From Actinomyces sp. oral taxon 171 str. F0337 (GTDB taxonomy: Bacteria; Actinomycetota; Actinomycetes; Actinomycetales; Actinomycetaceae), in assembly GCF_005696555.1 (NCBI RefSeq), contig NZ_CP040005.1:310001-374000 (forward strand): a stretch of 64,000 nucleotides of DNA. Reading direction: 5' to 3'. The notes under the pieces were generated by a model. The model was not told the origin of the DNA, did no database searches, and saw only the letters and a program-made list of their open reading frames with translations. How positions within the stretch are numbered: position 1 is the first letter of the stretch; each line of letters starts with the position of its first letter. Shown one piece after another: positions 33,747 through 43,159 of the stretch. A program made the position numbers and the translations under genes.

Positions 33747-36713
33747 GTGTCCACCAAGCTCGTCATCGTGGAGTCCCCCAACAAGGTGCGCTCCATCGCC
33801 GGCTACCTGGGTCCGGAGTTCGACGTCGAGGCCTCCGTGGGGCACATCCGCGACCTGCCGCAGCCCTCCGAGCTGCCCGCCACCATGAAGAAGGGACCGT
33901 ACGGGAAGTTCGCGGTCGACGTCGAGGACGACTTCACCCCCTACTACGTCGTCAACCCCGACAAGAAGAAGACGGTCGCCCAGCTCAAGAAGGCCCTCAA
34001 GGAGGCCGACGAGCTCTACCTGGCCACCGACGACGACCGCGAGGGCGAGGCCATCGCCTGGCACCTGCAGCAGGTCCTCAAGCCCAAGGTGCCGGTGCGC
34101 CGCATGGTCTTCACCGAGATCACCCGCGAGGCCGTCACCCGGGCCCTGGACAACACCCGCGAGCTGGACATCCACCTCGTCGACGCCCAGGAGACCCGTC
34201 GCATCCTGGACCGCCTCGTGGGCTACGAGGTCAGCCCGGTCCTGTGGCGCAAGGTCCGCGCCGGCCTGTCCGCCGGGAGAGTCCAGTCGGTGGCCACCCG
34301 CCTCGTCGTCGAGCGCGAGCGCGAGCGCATGGCCTTCCGCTCCGCCTCCTACTGGGGGGTGGAGGCCATCTTCTCCACCGTCCTGTCCGCCGTGGACGTC
34401 ACCGCCCGCCAGGACGCCTCCTTCACCGCCCGGCTCGTCACCCTCGACGGGCGGCGCGTGGCCACCGGCCGCGACTTCAACGACGACGGTCAGCTGCGCC
34501 CCGCCGCGCTCAAGGCCTCCGTCGTCCACCTCCACCAGGTGGGGGCCGCTGCCGTGGCCGAGGGCATCGGTCGGGGAGAGCCGCGCGTGGCCGGCGTGGA
34601 GGACAAGCCCTACAAGCGCCGCCCGGCCGCGCCCTTCACCACCTCCACCCTCCAGCAGGAGGCCTCCCGCAAGTTGCGCATGAACCCGCGCGAGACCATG
34701 CGTGTGGCGCAGGGCCTCTACGAGAACGGCTTCATCACCTACATGCGCACCGACTCCACGGTCCTGTCCGGCCAGGCCGTGGCCGCGGCCCGCTCGCAGG
34801 TGGCCGAGCTCTACGGGGCCGAGTACGTCCCCGAGCGCCCCCGCGTCTACGCCTCCAAGTCCAAGGGCGCTCAGGAGGCCCACGAGGCGATCCGCCCCGC
34901 CGGCGACCACTTCCGCACCCCGGCCCAGGTCTCCGGCGAGCTCACCGGCGCCCAGTTCCGCCTCTACGAGCTCATCTGGAAGCGGACCGTGGCCTCCCAG
35001 ATGTCCGACGCCGTCGGCTCGACCGCCACAGTGACCGTCGAGGTGCCGCTGACGCCGGTGGCCGGCGAGTCGCGCGACTCCGGCCCCACCTTCTCCACGG
35101 CCGGCCTGACGGCGTCAGGCACCGTCATCACCTTCCGCGGCTTCCTGGCCGCCTACGAGGAGGGGCGCGATGCCGAGCGCTACCAGGACGACTCCGGCGC
35201 CACCGCCAAGGACTCCAAGGACGTGCGCCTGCCCGCGATGATCTCCGGACAGGAGCTGGCCCCCCTCGCTGCCGAGGCCGCCGGCCACGAGACCACGCCG
35301 CCGCCGCGCTACACCGAGGCCTCCCTGGTCAAGGCCCTCGAGGAGCGCGAGATCGGCCGCCCCTCGACGTATGCGGCCACCATGTCCACCATCTCCGACC
35401 GCGGCTACGTCGACCACCGCGGCCAGGCCCTGGTGCCCACCTGGCTCGCCTTCGCCGTCACCCGGCTGCTGGAGGAGAGCTTCGCCGAGCTCGTCGACTA
35501 CGACTTCACCGCCTCCATGGAGCGCGACCTCGACCGGATCGCCGCCGGTGAGGAGGACCGGGTCGCTTGGCTGCGGCGCTTCTACAACGGTCAGGGCGGC
35601 GAGGTCGCCCCGGAGGTCGCCCAGGCCGCCGCCTCGGGCGATCTCGATGCCGCGGCCGCCGCGCTGCGAGCCCAGGGGCTCAAGGGCCTGGTGGACAACC
35701 TCGGTGAGATCGACGCCCGCGCCGTCAACTCCATCGAGATCGGTGAGGGCATCACCCTGCGGGTGGGGCGCTACGGCCCCTACCTGGAGGATGCCGAGGG
35801 CAAGCGCGCCAACGTGCCGGCCGACCTCGCCCCCGACGAGCTGACCGTGGACAAGGCCCGCGAGCTCTTCACCCGCGCCGCCGACGACGGCCGCGAGCTC
35901 GGCGTCGACCCAATCAGCGGGCACGTCATCATCGCCAAGGACGGCCGCTACGGCCCCTACGTCACCGAGGTCCTGCCCGACCCGGAGGAGACGGCCGGGG
36001 CGGAGGCCTCAGACTCGGCCGCCGCAGCCACTGAGGCCGGGCAAGCGGTGACGAAGACTGCGAAGACGGCGAAGTCCACGAAGACGAAGAAGGCGAAGAA
36101 GACCGCCAAGCCCAAGCCCCGCACCGCCAGTCTCCTGCGCTCCATGGACCTGTCCACCGTGACCCTGGAGCAGGCCCTGGACCTGCTGAGCCTGCCGCGC
36201 GTCGTCGGGCAGGACCCGGAGTCGGGGGAGGACATCACCGCCCAGAACGGCCGCTACGGGCCCTACCTCAAGAAGGGCACGGACTCGCGCTCCCTGGAGA
36301 CCGAGGAGCAGATCTTCACCGTGACCCTGGAGCAGGCCCTGGAGATCTTCGCCCAGCCCAAGCGGCGTCGAGGGCAGGCGGCCGCTCGCGGGCCGCTGCG
36401 AGAGCTGGGGAAGGACCCGGCCACTGACAAGCCGGTGGTCATTAAGGACGGTCGTTTCGGCCCCTACATCACCGACGGGCAGACCAACGTCACCGTGCCC
36501 CGCAGCGAGGACCCGGCCACCATCACCGCTGAGCGGGCCTTCGAGCTGCTCGCGGAGAAGCGCGCCAAGGGCCCGGCCAAGAAGCGCACCACGCGCAAGA
36601 CCACCACGCGCAAGAGCGCGGCCAAGAAGACGACGGCGAAGAAGGCCACCGCCACCAAGAAGACCACCGCCAAGACGGCGGCGAGCAAGGCGGCCGCCTC
36701 GAAGGAGGACTGA
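33747..36713 (+). CDS. topA: DNA topoisomerase I
   Basis: A 988-residue type IA topoisomerase. The Toprim domain begins with VIVESPNKVRSIAGY (Glu9) and has ATDDDREGEAIAWH. The nicking tyrosine is Tyr332 in NGFITYMRTDST. The C-terminal part lacks zinc fingers but has repeated modules marked GRYGPY (for example GRYGPYLEDAEG, DGRYGPYVTEV, NGRYGPYLKKG, DGRFGPYITDG), as in mycobacterial TopA. It ends in a long Lys/Thr/Ala tail, which in actinobacterial enzymes aids DNA binding and processivity. It relaxes negative supercoils. The GTG start has GAGGAAGG upstream. Confidence 0.96.
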   Translation: MSTKLVIVESPNKVRSIAGYLGPEFDVEASVGHIRDLPQPSELPATMKKGPYGKFAVDVEDDFTPYYVVNPDKKKTVAQLKKALKEADELYLATDDDREGEAIAWHLQQVLKPKVPVRRMVFTEITREAVTRALDNTRELDIHLVDAQETRRILDRLVGYEVSPVLWRKVRAGLSAGRVQSVATRLVVERERERMAFRSASYWGVEAIFSTVLSAVDVTARQDASFTARLVTLDGRRVATGRDFNDDGQLRPAALKASVVHLHQVGAAAVAEGIGRGEPRVAGVEDKPYKRRPAAPFTTSTLQQEASRKLRMNPRETMRVAQGLYENGFITYMRTDSTVLSGQAVAAARSQVAELYGAEYVPERPRVYASKSKGAQEAHEAIRPAGDHFRTPAQVSGELTGAQFRLYELIWKRTVASQMSDAVGSTATVTVEVPLTPVAGESRDSGPTFSTAGLTASGTVITFRGFLAAYEEGRDAERYQDDSGATAKDSKDVRLPAMISGQELAPLAAEAAGHETTPPPRYTEASLVKALEEREIGRPSTYAATMSTISDRGYVDHRGQALVPTWLAFAVTRLLEESFAELVDYDFTASMERDLDRIAAGEEDRVAWLRRFYNGQGGEVAPEVAQAAASGDLDAAAAALRAQGLKGLVDNLGEIDARAVNSIEIGEGITLRVGRYGPYLEDAEGKRANVPADLAPDELTVDKARELFTRAADDGRELGVDPISGHVIIAKDGRYGPYVTEVLPDPEETAGAEASDSAAAATEAGQAVTKTAKTAKSTKTKKAKKTAKPKPRTASLLRSMDLSTVTLEQALDLLSLPRVVGQDPESGEDITAQNGRYGPYLKKGTDSRSLETEEQIFTVTLEQALEIFAQPKRRRGQAAARGPLRELGKDPATDKPVVIKDGRFGPYITDGQTNVTVPRSEDPATITAERAFELLAEKRAKGPAKKRTTRKTTTRKSAAKKTTAKKATATKKTTAKTAASKAAASKED

Positions 36714-36834
36714 GAGGCCGCGGTGGCGGTGTAAGCCTCTGGCGTTGGTGCGAGCCGCTGGCCGCCGCCGTCGGTCTTGGCTGGGGGCATTCCAGGTGCC
36801 GGGGTGCGTCTTCCTCCGGCCGGGGACGGTCCAC

Positions 36835-36886
36835 GCGGCCGGGGACCGGATTCCTGTCCCCGACGGCGTCGGATGTCCCCGGCCGC
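36835..36886. terminator. 12-bp perfect inverted repeat downstream of topA
   Basis: GCGGCCGGGGAC and GTCCCCGGCCGC form exact arms around a 28-nt loop that itself contains GTCCCCGAC. It may end the topA transcript. The 347-bp gap (36714-37060) also contains further GGGGAC/GTCCCC copies and the operator-like site at 36962. Confidence 0.45.
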
Positions 36887-36961
36887 ACACAAGGGTCCCC
36901 GCCGGCGCAGAGCACTCCCGAACGTCCGGGCGCAGTGGTCCGTGATCCTCCCTGCGGCCCG

Positions 36962-36989
36962 TGTCGCAGTTCTGCGACAGCACTGCGAC
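36962..36989. promoter_or_regulatory. Candidate operator with three CTGCGAC half-sites
   Basis: TGTCGCAG-TT-CTGCGACA is a perfect inverted repeat, followed by a third CTGCGAC whose start is 11 bp (one helical turn) after the second. It lies about 70-100 bp before the lipoprotein start at 37061, just upstream of the AT-rich segment TATTGTATTTTTTGTAC. OmpR-type regulators often bind such phased repeats; the regulator encoded at 37689 is a candidate. Confidence 0.5.
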
Positions 36990-37060
36990 GAGGAGGGGAC
37001 AACCGGCCGGTATTGTATTTTTTGTACAACTCCCCGCTTGATTCCTGAGAGGAACCCATC

Positions 37061-37681
37061 ATGCGACTGCCTACGATCGTTCTCGCCGTTACCGCGGCCA
37101 TGGCCCTGTCCTTGAGCCTGGGGGCCTGCTCCTTGTCCGTCAACGGTTCCGGCTCCGGTGACTCCGCATCCCCGGCCGCCGCCCAGTCCGAGCAGAAGGA
37201 CTCTCAGAGCGCTGACTCCAAGGGCTCGACCAAGACCTCTACCCAGGGGGCCGCGACGACCAGCTCCCAGCCCTCCTCCGGTGGCTCGGCTCAGGCCACC
37301 GCAGCCTCCACCAACAAGACCGGCGACCACGACGATGACAAGGATGGCGACGACGCCCCCATCACGGATCCCACCTGGAAGGACATCCAGAGCAAGGGGC
37401 AGCGCACCGAGGTCTCTGGCGACTACGTCGTTCAGGACTCCACAGGCACTTTCAACCTGGTGGGTGACCTCAACTCCCTGACGGTCCAGGGCTCCGACGT
37501 CAAGATCGCCGCCGAGGACGTCGACACCCTCACCGTTCAGGGCTCCAACGTCACCGTCTACGCCCGCGACATCGACCACCTCACCATCCAGGGCTCGGGC
37601 GTCACCGTCCGCTGGCTGGGCGACGACCCCGAGCACCAGGACCTGGGATCGGGCAACACCATCGGGAAGCTCAACCAGTGA
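37061..37681 (+). CDS. Lipoprotein with DUF3060-like beta-repeat domain
   Basis: A 206-residue exported lipoprotein. The signal peptide ends in the lipobox LGAC (Cys at about residue 23). A Ser/Thr/Ala/Lys-rich spacer with a DDDKDGDD patch leads to a C-terminal domain of about 90 residues with three similar strands: LNSLTVQGSDVKI, VDTLTVQGSNVTV and IDHLTIQGSGVTV, separated by about 18-20 residues. This is the DUF3060 type of short beta-helix. The response regulator gene starts 8 nt after the stop, so lipoprotein, regulator and kinase are probably one operon and the lipoprotein may be an accessory sensor. Confidence 0.82.
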   Translation: MRLPTIVLAVTAAMALSLSLGACSLSVNGSGSGDSASPAAAQSEQKDSQSADSKGSTKTSTQGAATTSSQPSSGGSAQATAASTNKTGDHDDDKDGDDAPITDPTWKDIQSKGQRTEVSGDYVVQDSTGTFNLVGDLNSLTVQGSDVKIAAEDVDTLTVQGSNVTVYARDIDHLTIQGSGVTVRWLGDDPEHQDLGSGNTIGKLNQ

Positions 37682-37688
37682 GACTGCC

Positions 37689-38417
37689 GTGACTCAGACT
37701 GCCGCACCGGTTCCCTCCGCCACTGTCCTGCTCGTCGATGACGAGGCCCCCATCCGCCGCTCCCTGGGTCCTTACCTGGAGCGCGGCGGGTACCGGGTCC
37801 TGCTCGCCTCGGACGGGGCGGAGGCCCTGGACCTCCTGGCGTCCTACCAGGTGGACATCATCGTCTCCGACGTCCTCATGCCCAGGATGGACGGGCGGGA
37901 GCTGGTGCGGCGGGTCCGGGCCGCTGGGGCCTGGACCCCCATCATCCTGCTCACCCAGGTGGACGCCTCCTACGAGCGGGTCTCGGCCCTGGACGACGGC
38001 GCCGACGACTACCTGTCCAAGCCCTTCGACCCCGCCGAGCTCGCCTCCCGGATCCGCGCGGTGCTGCGCCGCACCCGTGGTGTGGCCCAGCCACTGACCT
38101 CCGCCCCCCGGCTCATGGCTGGGGAACTCGTCCTGGAGCGGACCTCGCGGCGAGTGACCCTGGCGGGGCGCGAGGTGACGCTCACCCCGAAGGCCACGAT
38201 GCTCCTGGACTACCTCATGAGCCATCCCGGCGAGCTCCACGCGCGCGAGGAGCTGCTGGCCTCCTTGTGGGGCATCGACTTCGCCACCTCAACGCGCGCC
38301 GTCGACCACCGTGTCCGTGAGATCCGCCAGGCCCTGGGCGACGACGCCGCCCACCCTACCTACATCGAGACGGTCCCCTCCGTCGGTTACCGCTTCCGGG
38401 CCGAGGTCCGGGCATGA
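37689..38417 (+). CDS. Two-component response regulator, OmpR family
   Basis: A 242-residue regulator. The receiver has LLVDDEAP (Asp17/Asp18), Asp61 in DIIVSDVLMPRMDG and the lysine in LSKPFDPAE. The winged helix contains LLDYLMSHPGELHAREELLASLWG and the wing TYIETVPSVGYRF. The GTG start follows the lipoprotein gene by 8 nt and the end overlaps the kinase start in an ATGA arrangement, so the three are translated together. The site at 36962 is a possible target for autoregulation. Confidence 0.92.
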   Translation: MTQTAAPVPSATVLLVDDEAPIRRSLGPYLERGGYRVLLASDGAEALDLLASYQVDIIVSDVLMPRMDGRELVRRVRAAGAWTPIILLTQVDASYERVSALDDGADDYLSKPFDPAELASRIRAVLRRTRGVAQPLTSAPRLMAGELVLERTSRRVTLAGREVTLTPKATMLLDYLMSHPGELHAREELLASLWGIDFATSTRAVDHRVREIRQALGDDAAHPTYIETVPSVGYRFRAEVRA

Positions 38418-39640
38418 GCCGACCGCCGATGCCGCCGCAGCTGCCGCCCTCGGTCCCGCCGCGCGCGGCGCCCGCGCAGGACGGGCGCACCAGGTACCTG
38501 GAGCCGGCGGTGGACATGGGTGGGCCGCGCACCATGCCGGTCACCCGGCCCGCAGTGCAGGCAGCGCAGGCTGTGCAACCGCCCAGCCACCCGTTGGCGG
38601 GCCAGCCGGCGGACAAGCGGCAGCCGGTGGCCGCTGCTCAACCCGTCGAGCCCTTGGCCGGGGCCGCTGCCGAAGCCGCCCTGACACCTCTGGACCCCAC
38701 CACCGAGAAGCCCCGGCGAGCCGCCTGGATCGGATGGGCGCTGGCGGTGTTGGTCGTGGCCGTCGCGGCGGTGGTCTCCTACGCGGTCCTTGGGCTGGCC
38801 CCGCTGGTTGTCTCGACGGCGGTGCCGCTGGTGGTGGCGGAGATCGGGATCGTTCTGCTGCTGCTCGCCCTGGCCGCGACCGTGATCCGCCGCAGGCTGC
38901 ACCAGGCGGAGCAGCAGGGGCGAGTTCAGGCCCAGGAGGAGGCGTGGTCCCGTCACCAGCAGTTCCTGCGCCGGCTGGACCACGAGCTGAAGAACCCGCT
39001 GACGGCGGTGCGGGCCGCCGTCGCCGACCTGCCGCAGGCCCCACCCCACGAGCTGCAGGCCCGGGTCGACGTCGTCGACGCCCAGGCCCGCCGCATGGGG
39101 CGTTTGGTGACGGACCTGCGCAAGCTGGCCGACCTGGAGACGGCTGCGCTCTCACTGGAGGACGTCGATATCGCCGAGACCGTCTACGACGCCGCCCAGG
39201 CGGTCGGCGAGGAGGGGGCGGCGCGTGGCGGCGGCCCCAAGATCCGTCTGGATCTGCCGCAGGTGCCGTGGCCGTTGTCGCATGTGCGCGGCGACGGCGA
39301 TCTGCTGTACTCGGCCGTTTACAACGTCATCTCCAACGCCTCGAAGTACACCCAGCCCGGCGGGACCGTGGAGGTGCGCGGTCGGGAGGAGTCCGGCCTC
39401 GTCACCATCGAGGTGGCCGACACCGGGATCGGGGTGCCGCAGGCGGACCTGCCAGCGGTGTGGAGTGAGCTGGCCCGTGCCGGTAACGCCAGGGGCCTGC
39501 CGGGCTCGGGGCTGGGGCTCGCGCTGGTCTCCACGATCGTGCGCCGCCACGGCGGCAGTGTGCGCATGGCCTCCCGTGAGGGCGTGGGGACCCGGGTCTG
39601 GCTGAGCCTGCCCGTGGCGGGGCCGCCGGCGGCCTCCTGA
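38414..39640 (+). CDS. Sensor histidine kinase with minimal outer loop
   Basis: A 408-residue kinase. About 95 residues of Pro/Ala/Gln-rich cytoplasmic sequence precede two membrane helices (WALAVLVVAVAAVVSYAVLG and VAEIGIVLLLLALAATVI) that are separated by only about 15 residues. The H-box is FLRRLDHELKNPLTAVRAAV, the N-box NVISNASKYTQPGG, and the G-boxes are DTGIGV and GSGLGLALV. The near absence of an outer loop suggests an intramembrane-sensing kinase, which would fit signal delivery by the cotranscribed lipoprotein. This last point is inference. Confidence 0.9.
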   Translation: MSRPPMPPQLPPSVPPRAAPAQDGRTRYLEPAVDMGGPRTMPVTRPAVQAAQAVQPPSHPLAGQPADKRQPVAAAQPVEPLAGAAAEAALTPLDPTTEKPRRAAWIGWALAVLVVAVAAVVSYAVLGLAPLVVSTAVPLVVAEIGIVLLLLALAATVIRRRLHQAEQQGRVQAQEEAWSRHQQFLRRLDHELKNPLTAVRAAVADLPQAPPHELQARVDVVDAQARRMGRLVTDLRKLADLETAALSLEDVDIAETVYDAAQAVGEEGAARGGGPKIRLDLPQVPWPLSHVRGDGDLLYSAVYNVISNASKYTQPGGTVEVRGREESGLVTIEVADTGIGVPQADLPAVWSELARAGNARGLPGSGLGLALVSTIVRRHGGSVRMASREGVGTRVWLSLPVAGPPAAS

Positions 39641-39735
39641 GCTGGATCCGAGCCTCAGCATACGCGGGCGGATCTGTGGGGGTTGCGGTAAAGTGACTTG
39701 AGAATGGATGATCGTAGCGAACCCAAGGAGCCTCG

Positions 39736-40116
39736 ATGAGCGAGAATCCCCCTCCTGCCGATTCGAAAGATGGCAAGTCAGATGATGGGAAGGTCGACAA
39801 TAAGAAGTTGATTGCCATTAATAATATTCTTTCTACGGCGAGGACCTCGCAAACCAATCTTCGTGGATGGTCGCCGGCATCAGGGGGCTCTGTTGAGACC
39901 TTGAAATCGGGGCTTGATGGGATATGGGACTCTCCGGTGGCGGAGACATTGTCTGCAAAGATGACCGCGGCCGTCAACTCTGTTGATTCTGATTCTGGAG
40001 TTATGGCTACGATCATTAATGACCTTGGTTCTGCGGCGTCACAGCAGGAGCTGGATCCGGGGAAAAAGGTTGATCCGAACGAGCATTCAACAGAAGCGAA
40101 CTGGAAAATATTCTAG
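39736..40116 (+). CDS. Small helical protein, WXG100-like partner candidate
   Basis: A 126-residue acidic protein with no signal peptide. It has a charged N-terminus, then predicted helices around IAINNILSTARTSQTNLRGW and IWDSPVAETLSAKMTAAVN, with a Trp near the middle and a short C-terminal tail. Size and helix-turn-helix character recall ESAT-6/WXG100 proteins, but the WxG motif itself is not clear. AAGGAG lies 6 nt before the ATG. It starts the low-GC island and lies 52 nt upstream of the 742-residue gene, so the two are probably one operon. I cannot assign a function. Confidence 0.6.
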   Translation: MSENPPPADSKDGKSDDGKVDNKKLIAINNILSTARTSQTNLRGWSPASGGSVETLKSGLDGIWDSPVAETLSAKMTAAVNSVDSDSGVMATIINDLGSAASQQELDPGKKVDPNEHSTEANWKIF

Positions 40117-40168
40117 TCCACTGCAATTGGTGTCCACTGAAAAACTGAATTACGGAATATTGTGAATC

Positions 40169-42397
40169 ATGGCATTCTTCAAAATTGATCCCGAAAAAGC
40201 TAAGACCCAGGAGAGTCGCCTGAATGAGTATGGCGCGTTTGTTGCCTCTCAAAGGTCTAAGATCTACAAATCTAGTGAGAATAACTCTCACCCCGTAGGC
40301 ACGGTGGAGGAGGCTGCGCGCGCTCACGGTGGGACTCCTGGCGCTTCTGGCGGTAATTCCGGAAGCGCGGGCCCTTCTTCTCCCGATGGGTCCTCAACTC
40401 AACCTGATTCATTGGGGGGAGATGGGTCATCATCGACACTGGACGGATGCGCTTCCGCCATCATTGGTTTGGCCACTGAGCTGAATGCTCGTAGGACAGA
40501 GGTCGTGAACCTCAATTCTAACGGGATTGATAACAAGAATCCCGATGGAACTTACTCTTACTACCTGCCTGACCCTCCTGAGGGAACAACCGACACTGCG
40601 GCCTATTGGGCCAGCATGGATACCGCTTCTAACGTTAGGACATACAATACGCAAGCCGCCGCCAGCGCAAAAAAGCAAGCGCAGGAACTTCAAACGGCGG
40701 TAAACTCTGGTGACGCGGAGAAAGCCGAGAAACTCAGAGCGGAAATAGAAAAGCATCAAGATGTCCCTGCGTACGGAGCCTCATTTGTTAAGTCTGTCGG
40801 AGGTGCACGAGCCTACCTCAACCTGGTCAACAACGCTAATCAGACGTTCGCGAGAGACCCCAACAAAATCCAACGCATGACAGACACCCTCGGACACCTC
40901 CTGGGCGGGGCCTCGCAGCCCAGTGTTGGCGGGGAGCAGTTAGGAAAAGAATTCGGAGCAGAGATCTATGCTTCAAAATCTCCGAATGATGCAGCAGCGT
41001 TCAACGCGCTTGTGACAACGACTGGGACTAAGTTTGGTTCCGATTTTATTCTTAATGCAGCGGACGTCCTTGAGGAAGTCGATCCAAAGACCATTTCTTC
41101 CGGATCTACATACTTGTCTACCGAGTATTCAACAGATCCGCTTGCTGGTGTTATGGAGCTCATGGCCAAGGATAAAGACCTTTCTCTGGCTTATCTTAGT
41201 GGAAAAGGGTCAGTCGATAAGGATGGAAATTGGAATCCAGACAAGGACACTCAGCATCGATGGGAAAAGCTCACCTCTCGTGACTGGGACGCCATTCCGG
41301 TTCCGAAGTTTTCCAAGCGAAAAGGCGCACGTCCGATCGAAAATTTTTCGGCCGCACTTGCTCAAGCCTCATCGTTCAGGAATCCCGACGCTGATCACCC
41401 CAACGCTGAAAACGATGCACGGGCAACGTATGCAGCCGCAAAAGGGATGAAGTATTTCGCTAGCGATAAATGGCCTAAAGAGAAGTTTTCGGAAGCGATG
41501 CAGAAGAATGTGGCTACCGTTGTTGCCAACTCTCCTGAAGAGCTGGCGGCAGCGAGTTCCGGCAGTTCATACTCAGGGTCCGGGGATGGGCCGGGTCTTA
41601 ACAAATGGGGAGTTGACGCCAAAGATATTTCGACTCTTGTATACAGGTTCGGGAACAATTCGGATGCCATGGCGACAGTGTCTGTTGCTGCTGGAAAATA
41701 TCACGGAGAACGAATTGAGGCTGCCGCTAGCGCCGCTAAGAATGGATCTGGAGAGGAAGACTTTAAAAACAAGTATCAGCAGAGTGCAGCAACGACGGCA
41801 TACTTGGAGCAGCTTTCTAACATGCGTTTTGATGATGACATCAAAAAGAATAAGGCTGATGCAGCTAAGATAGAAGAACAGCGAAATAAAACTGTTGGTA
41901 CTTCGATGGCCGTTGCGAACACTGCGATCGGTTTGATGATCAGTGCGGCAAGTGCAGGAACAGGGGCTCCAGCTGCGTACTCTATCGCATCGAACATCAC
42001 GCAACCGATGACAACTGATTTTATATTGAAACAGCTGGGTTCCCCCGAGGTTGATACAACTAATTCGGCCGAGAACTCTTACAACCGTCGCAAAGCTCAA
42101 GGGTACGCAATTGTTCTTAATCATGAGATGGCTTCAGGGGAAGGCGTGAAGCCATCGCCTGAGCATAATAAAACGGGATGGTATCGTGAGGACGCCAATG
42201 GGCGTCCGTCGATTGATGCGAACTCTCTTAGCAATGAGCAGGTAGCAGAAATGTTAGAGTGGAAGAATAACGGAGTTGCGGGTGACAATAACTTGAGGCC
42301 CTTGAACGGAGTGGAGTCATCTGTTGCCGATGGCCAGGTTGATGCTGAACATCAAGTTGCAGGAGGTAAGGCCGCTGCGGCTCCGAGAACAAACTAA
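40169..42397 (+). CDS. Large protein of unknown function, DUF6571-like
   Basis: A 742-residue protein in DNA clearly poorer in GC than its surroundings. The first 40 residues (FKIDPEKAKTQESRLNEYG) resemble the N-terminal helix of WXG/LXG-type proteins; a Gly/Ser/Pro-rich linker follows. The middle contains DPLAGVMELMAKDKDLSLAYL and HRWEKLTSRDWD, a pattern I associate with the actinobacterial DUF6571 family. A hydrophobic stretch near residues 585-610 (SMAVANTAIGLMISAASAG) could insert into a membrane. There is no signal peptide or known toxin motif. Type VII-like export is only a hypothesis based on the N-terminus and the small gene before it. Confidence 0.65.
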   Translation: MAFFKIDPEKAKTQESRLNEYGAFVASQRSKIYKSSENNSHPVGTVEEAARAHGGTPGASGGNSGSAGPSSPDGSSTQPDSLGGDGSSSTLDGCASAIIGLATELNARRTEVVNLNSNGIDNKNPDGTYSYYLPDPPEGTTDTAAYWASMDTASNVRTYNTQAAASAKKQAQELQTAVNSGDAEKAEKLRAEIEKHQDVPAYGASFVKSVGGARAYLNLVNNANQTFARDPNKIQRMTDTLGHLLGGASQPSVGGEQLGKEFGAEIYASKSPNDAAAFNALVTTTGTKFGSDFILNAADVLEEVDPKTISSGSTYLSTEYSTDPLAGVMELMAKDKDLSLAYLSGKGSVDKDGNWNPDKDTQHRWEKLTSRDWDAIPVPKFSKRKGARPIENFSAALAQASSFRNPDADHPNAENDARATYAAAKGMKYFASDKWPKEKFSEAMQKNVATVVANSPEELAAASSGSSYSGSGDGPGLNKWGVDAKDISTLVYRFGNNSDAMATVSVAAGKYHGERIEAAASAAKNGSGEEDFKNKYQQSAATTAYLEQLSNMRFDDDIKKNKADAAKIEEQRNKTVGTSMAVANTAIGLMISAASAGTGAPAAYSIASNITQPMTTDFILKQLGSPEVDTTNSAENSYNRRKAQGYAIVLNHEMASGEGVKPSPEHNKTGWYREDANGRPSIDANSLSNEQVAEMLEWKNNGVAGDNNLRPLNGVESSVADGQVDAEHQVAGGKAAAAPRTN

Positions 42398-42445
42398 GTG
42401 GTTTGGTTAGTGGATGCTATTGAGGTAGATTCAAAGGTGGGGCGT

Positions 42446-43090
42446 ATGCGACGTTCGTTCATGGGCTTGAGTTGTGCAGTTGCCGCTGTCTTCCTGTTCT
42501 CGGGGGTCACCTCATGCGTCCGGGGTGATAGCAAGGGGGGAGGGGACTCCAGTACTCCTTCTGATAGCGCTGTGTTTTCTGCAGATGACACCCTATGTGA
42601 AGTGGTCTCGAATCGATTGCTGCTAGAGGGGCTGTCCTTCCATTCTGAAGAGTATGTGTACCGTCACAGTAATGATTCCACTGACCCGACCAAGGTACCG
42701 CAAGAGAGTGCTTTCTACTGTACGATCACTGGGCACGAGAGCGGTGACGATAACCCGTCTTCGCTACTTATCGCATATGCTCCAGGTGGTCTCCTGAGTG
42801 TGGATAGTGGGCACTTGTTCAGTGATATCGAAGCTGAGGGGCACGATCGGCTGGTCCTTGATGATATCGAAGGACGAGGCTACATGTGGGCGCATGACGA
42901 TGGGATCTCTGTCGCCTGGCTGTACCCGGATAACCATGCACTTCAGGTGGAGCTCGTGTACAACCACTTTTCAGGACACACGTATGGACCGAAGTCGCTC
43001 GAAGGGATGAAGGCTTTGGTTCGGGAAATGATCCCTGCCATTCCACCAGTTGCTAACGGGCCAACTCTGAGGCGCACGGAGGTGCCATAG
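42446..43090 (+). CDS. Exported lipoprotein of unknown function
   Basis: A 214-residue protein with a signal peptide (MRRSFMGLSCAVAAVFLFSG) ending in a lipobox-like GVTSC. The mature part starts with a Gly/Ser/Asp-rich linker and contains two or three further cysteines (for example DTLCEVV and FYCTITG), suggesting a disulfide-bonded outer domain. It is the third gene of the low-GC island and follows the 742-residue gene directly, so it may be the exported partner of that protein. The ATG at 42446 is chosen for the signal peptide; an earlier in-frame start at 42398 would add 16 residues. Confidence 0.65.
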   Translation: MRRSFMGLSCAVAAVFLFSGVTSCVRGDSKGGGDSSTPSDSAVFSADDTLCEVVSNRLLLEGLSFHSEEYVYRHSNDSTDPTKVPQESAFYCTITGHESGDDNPSSLLIAYAPGGLLSVDSGHLFSDIEAEGHDRLVLDDIEGRGYMWAHDDGISVAWLYPDNHALQVELVYNHFSGHTYGPKSLEGMKALVREMIPAIPPVANGPTLRRTEVP

Positions 43091-43159
43091 GCGAAAGCGT
43101 CGTGTCTGCTGCGCGTGGTGGGGCGTGCCCGCGATGTCGTCCCTGCTGCGTGGGTGGAT

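Noticed and set aside
33467..35551. Long plus-strand frame of about 694 codons within topA
   Set aside because: It is the shifted frame of topA, rich in Arg/Pro/Gly with no domain; topA carries all family motifs.
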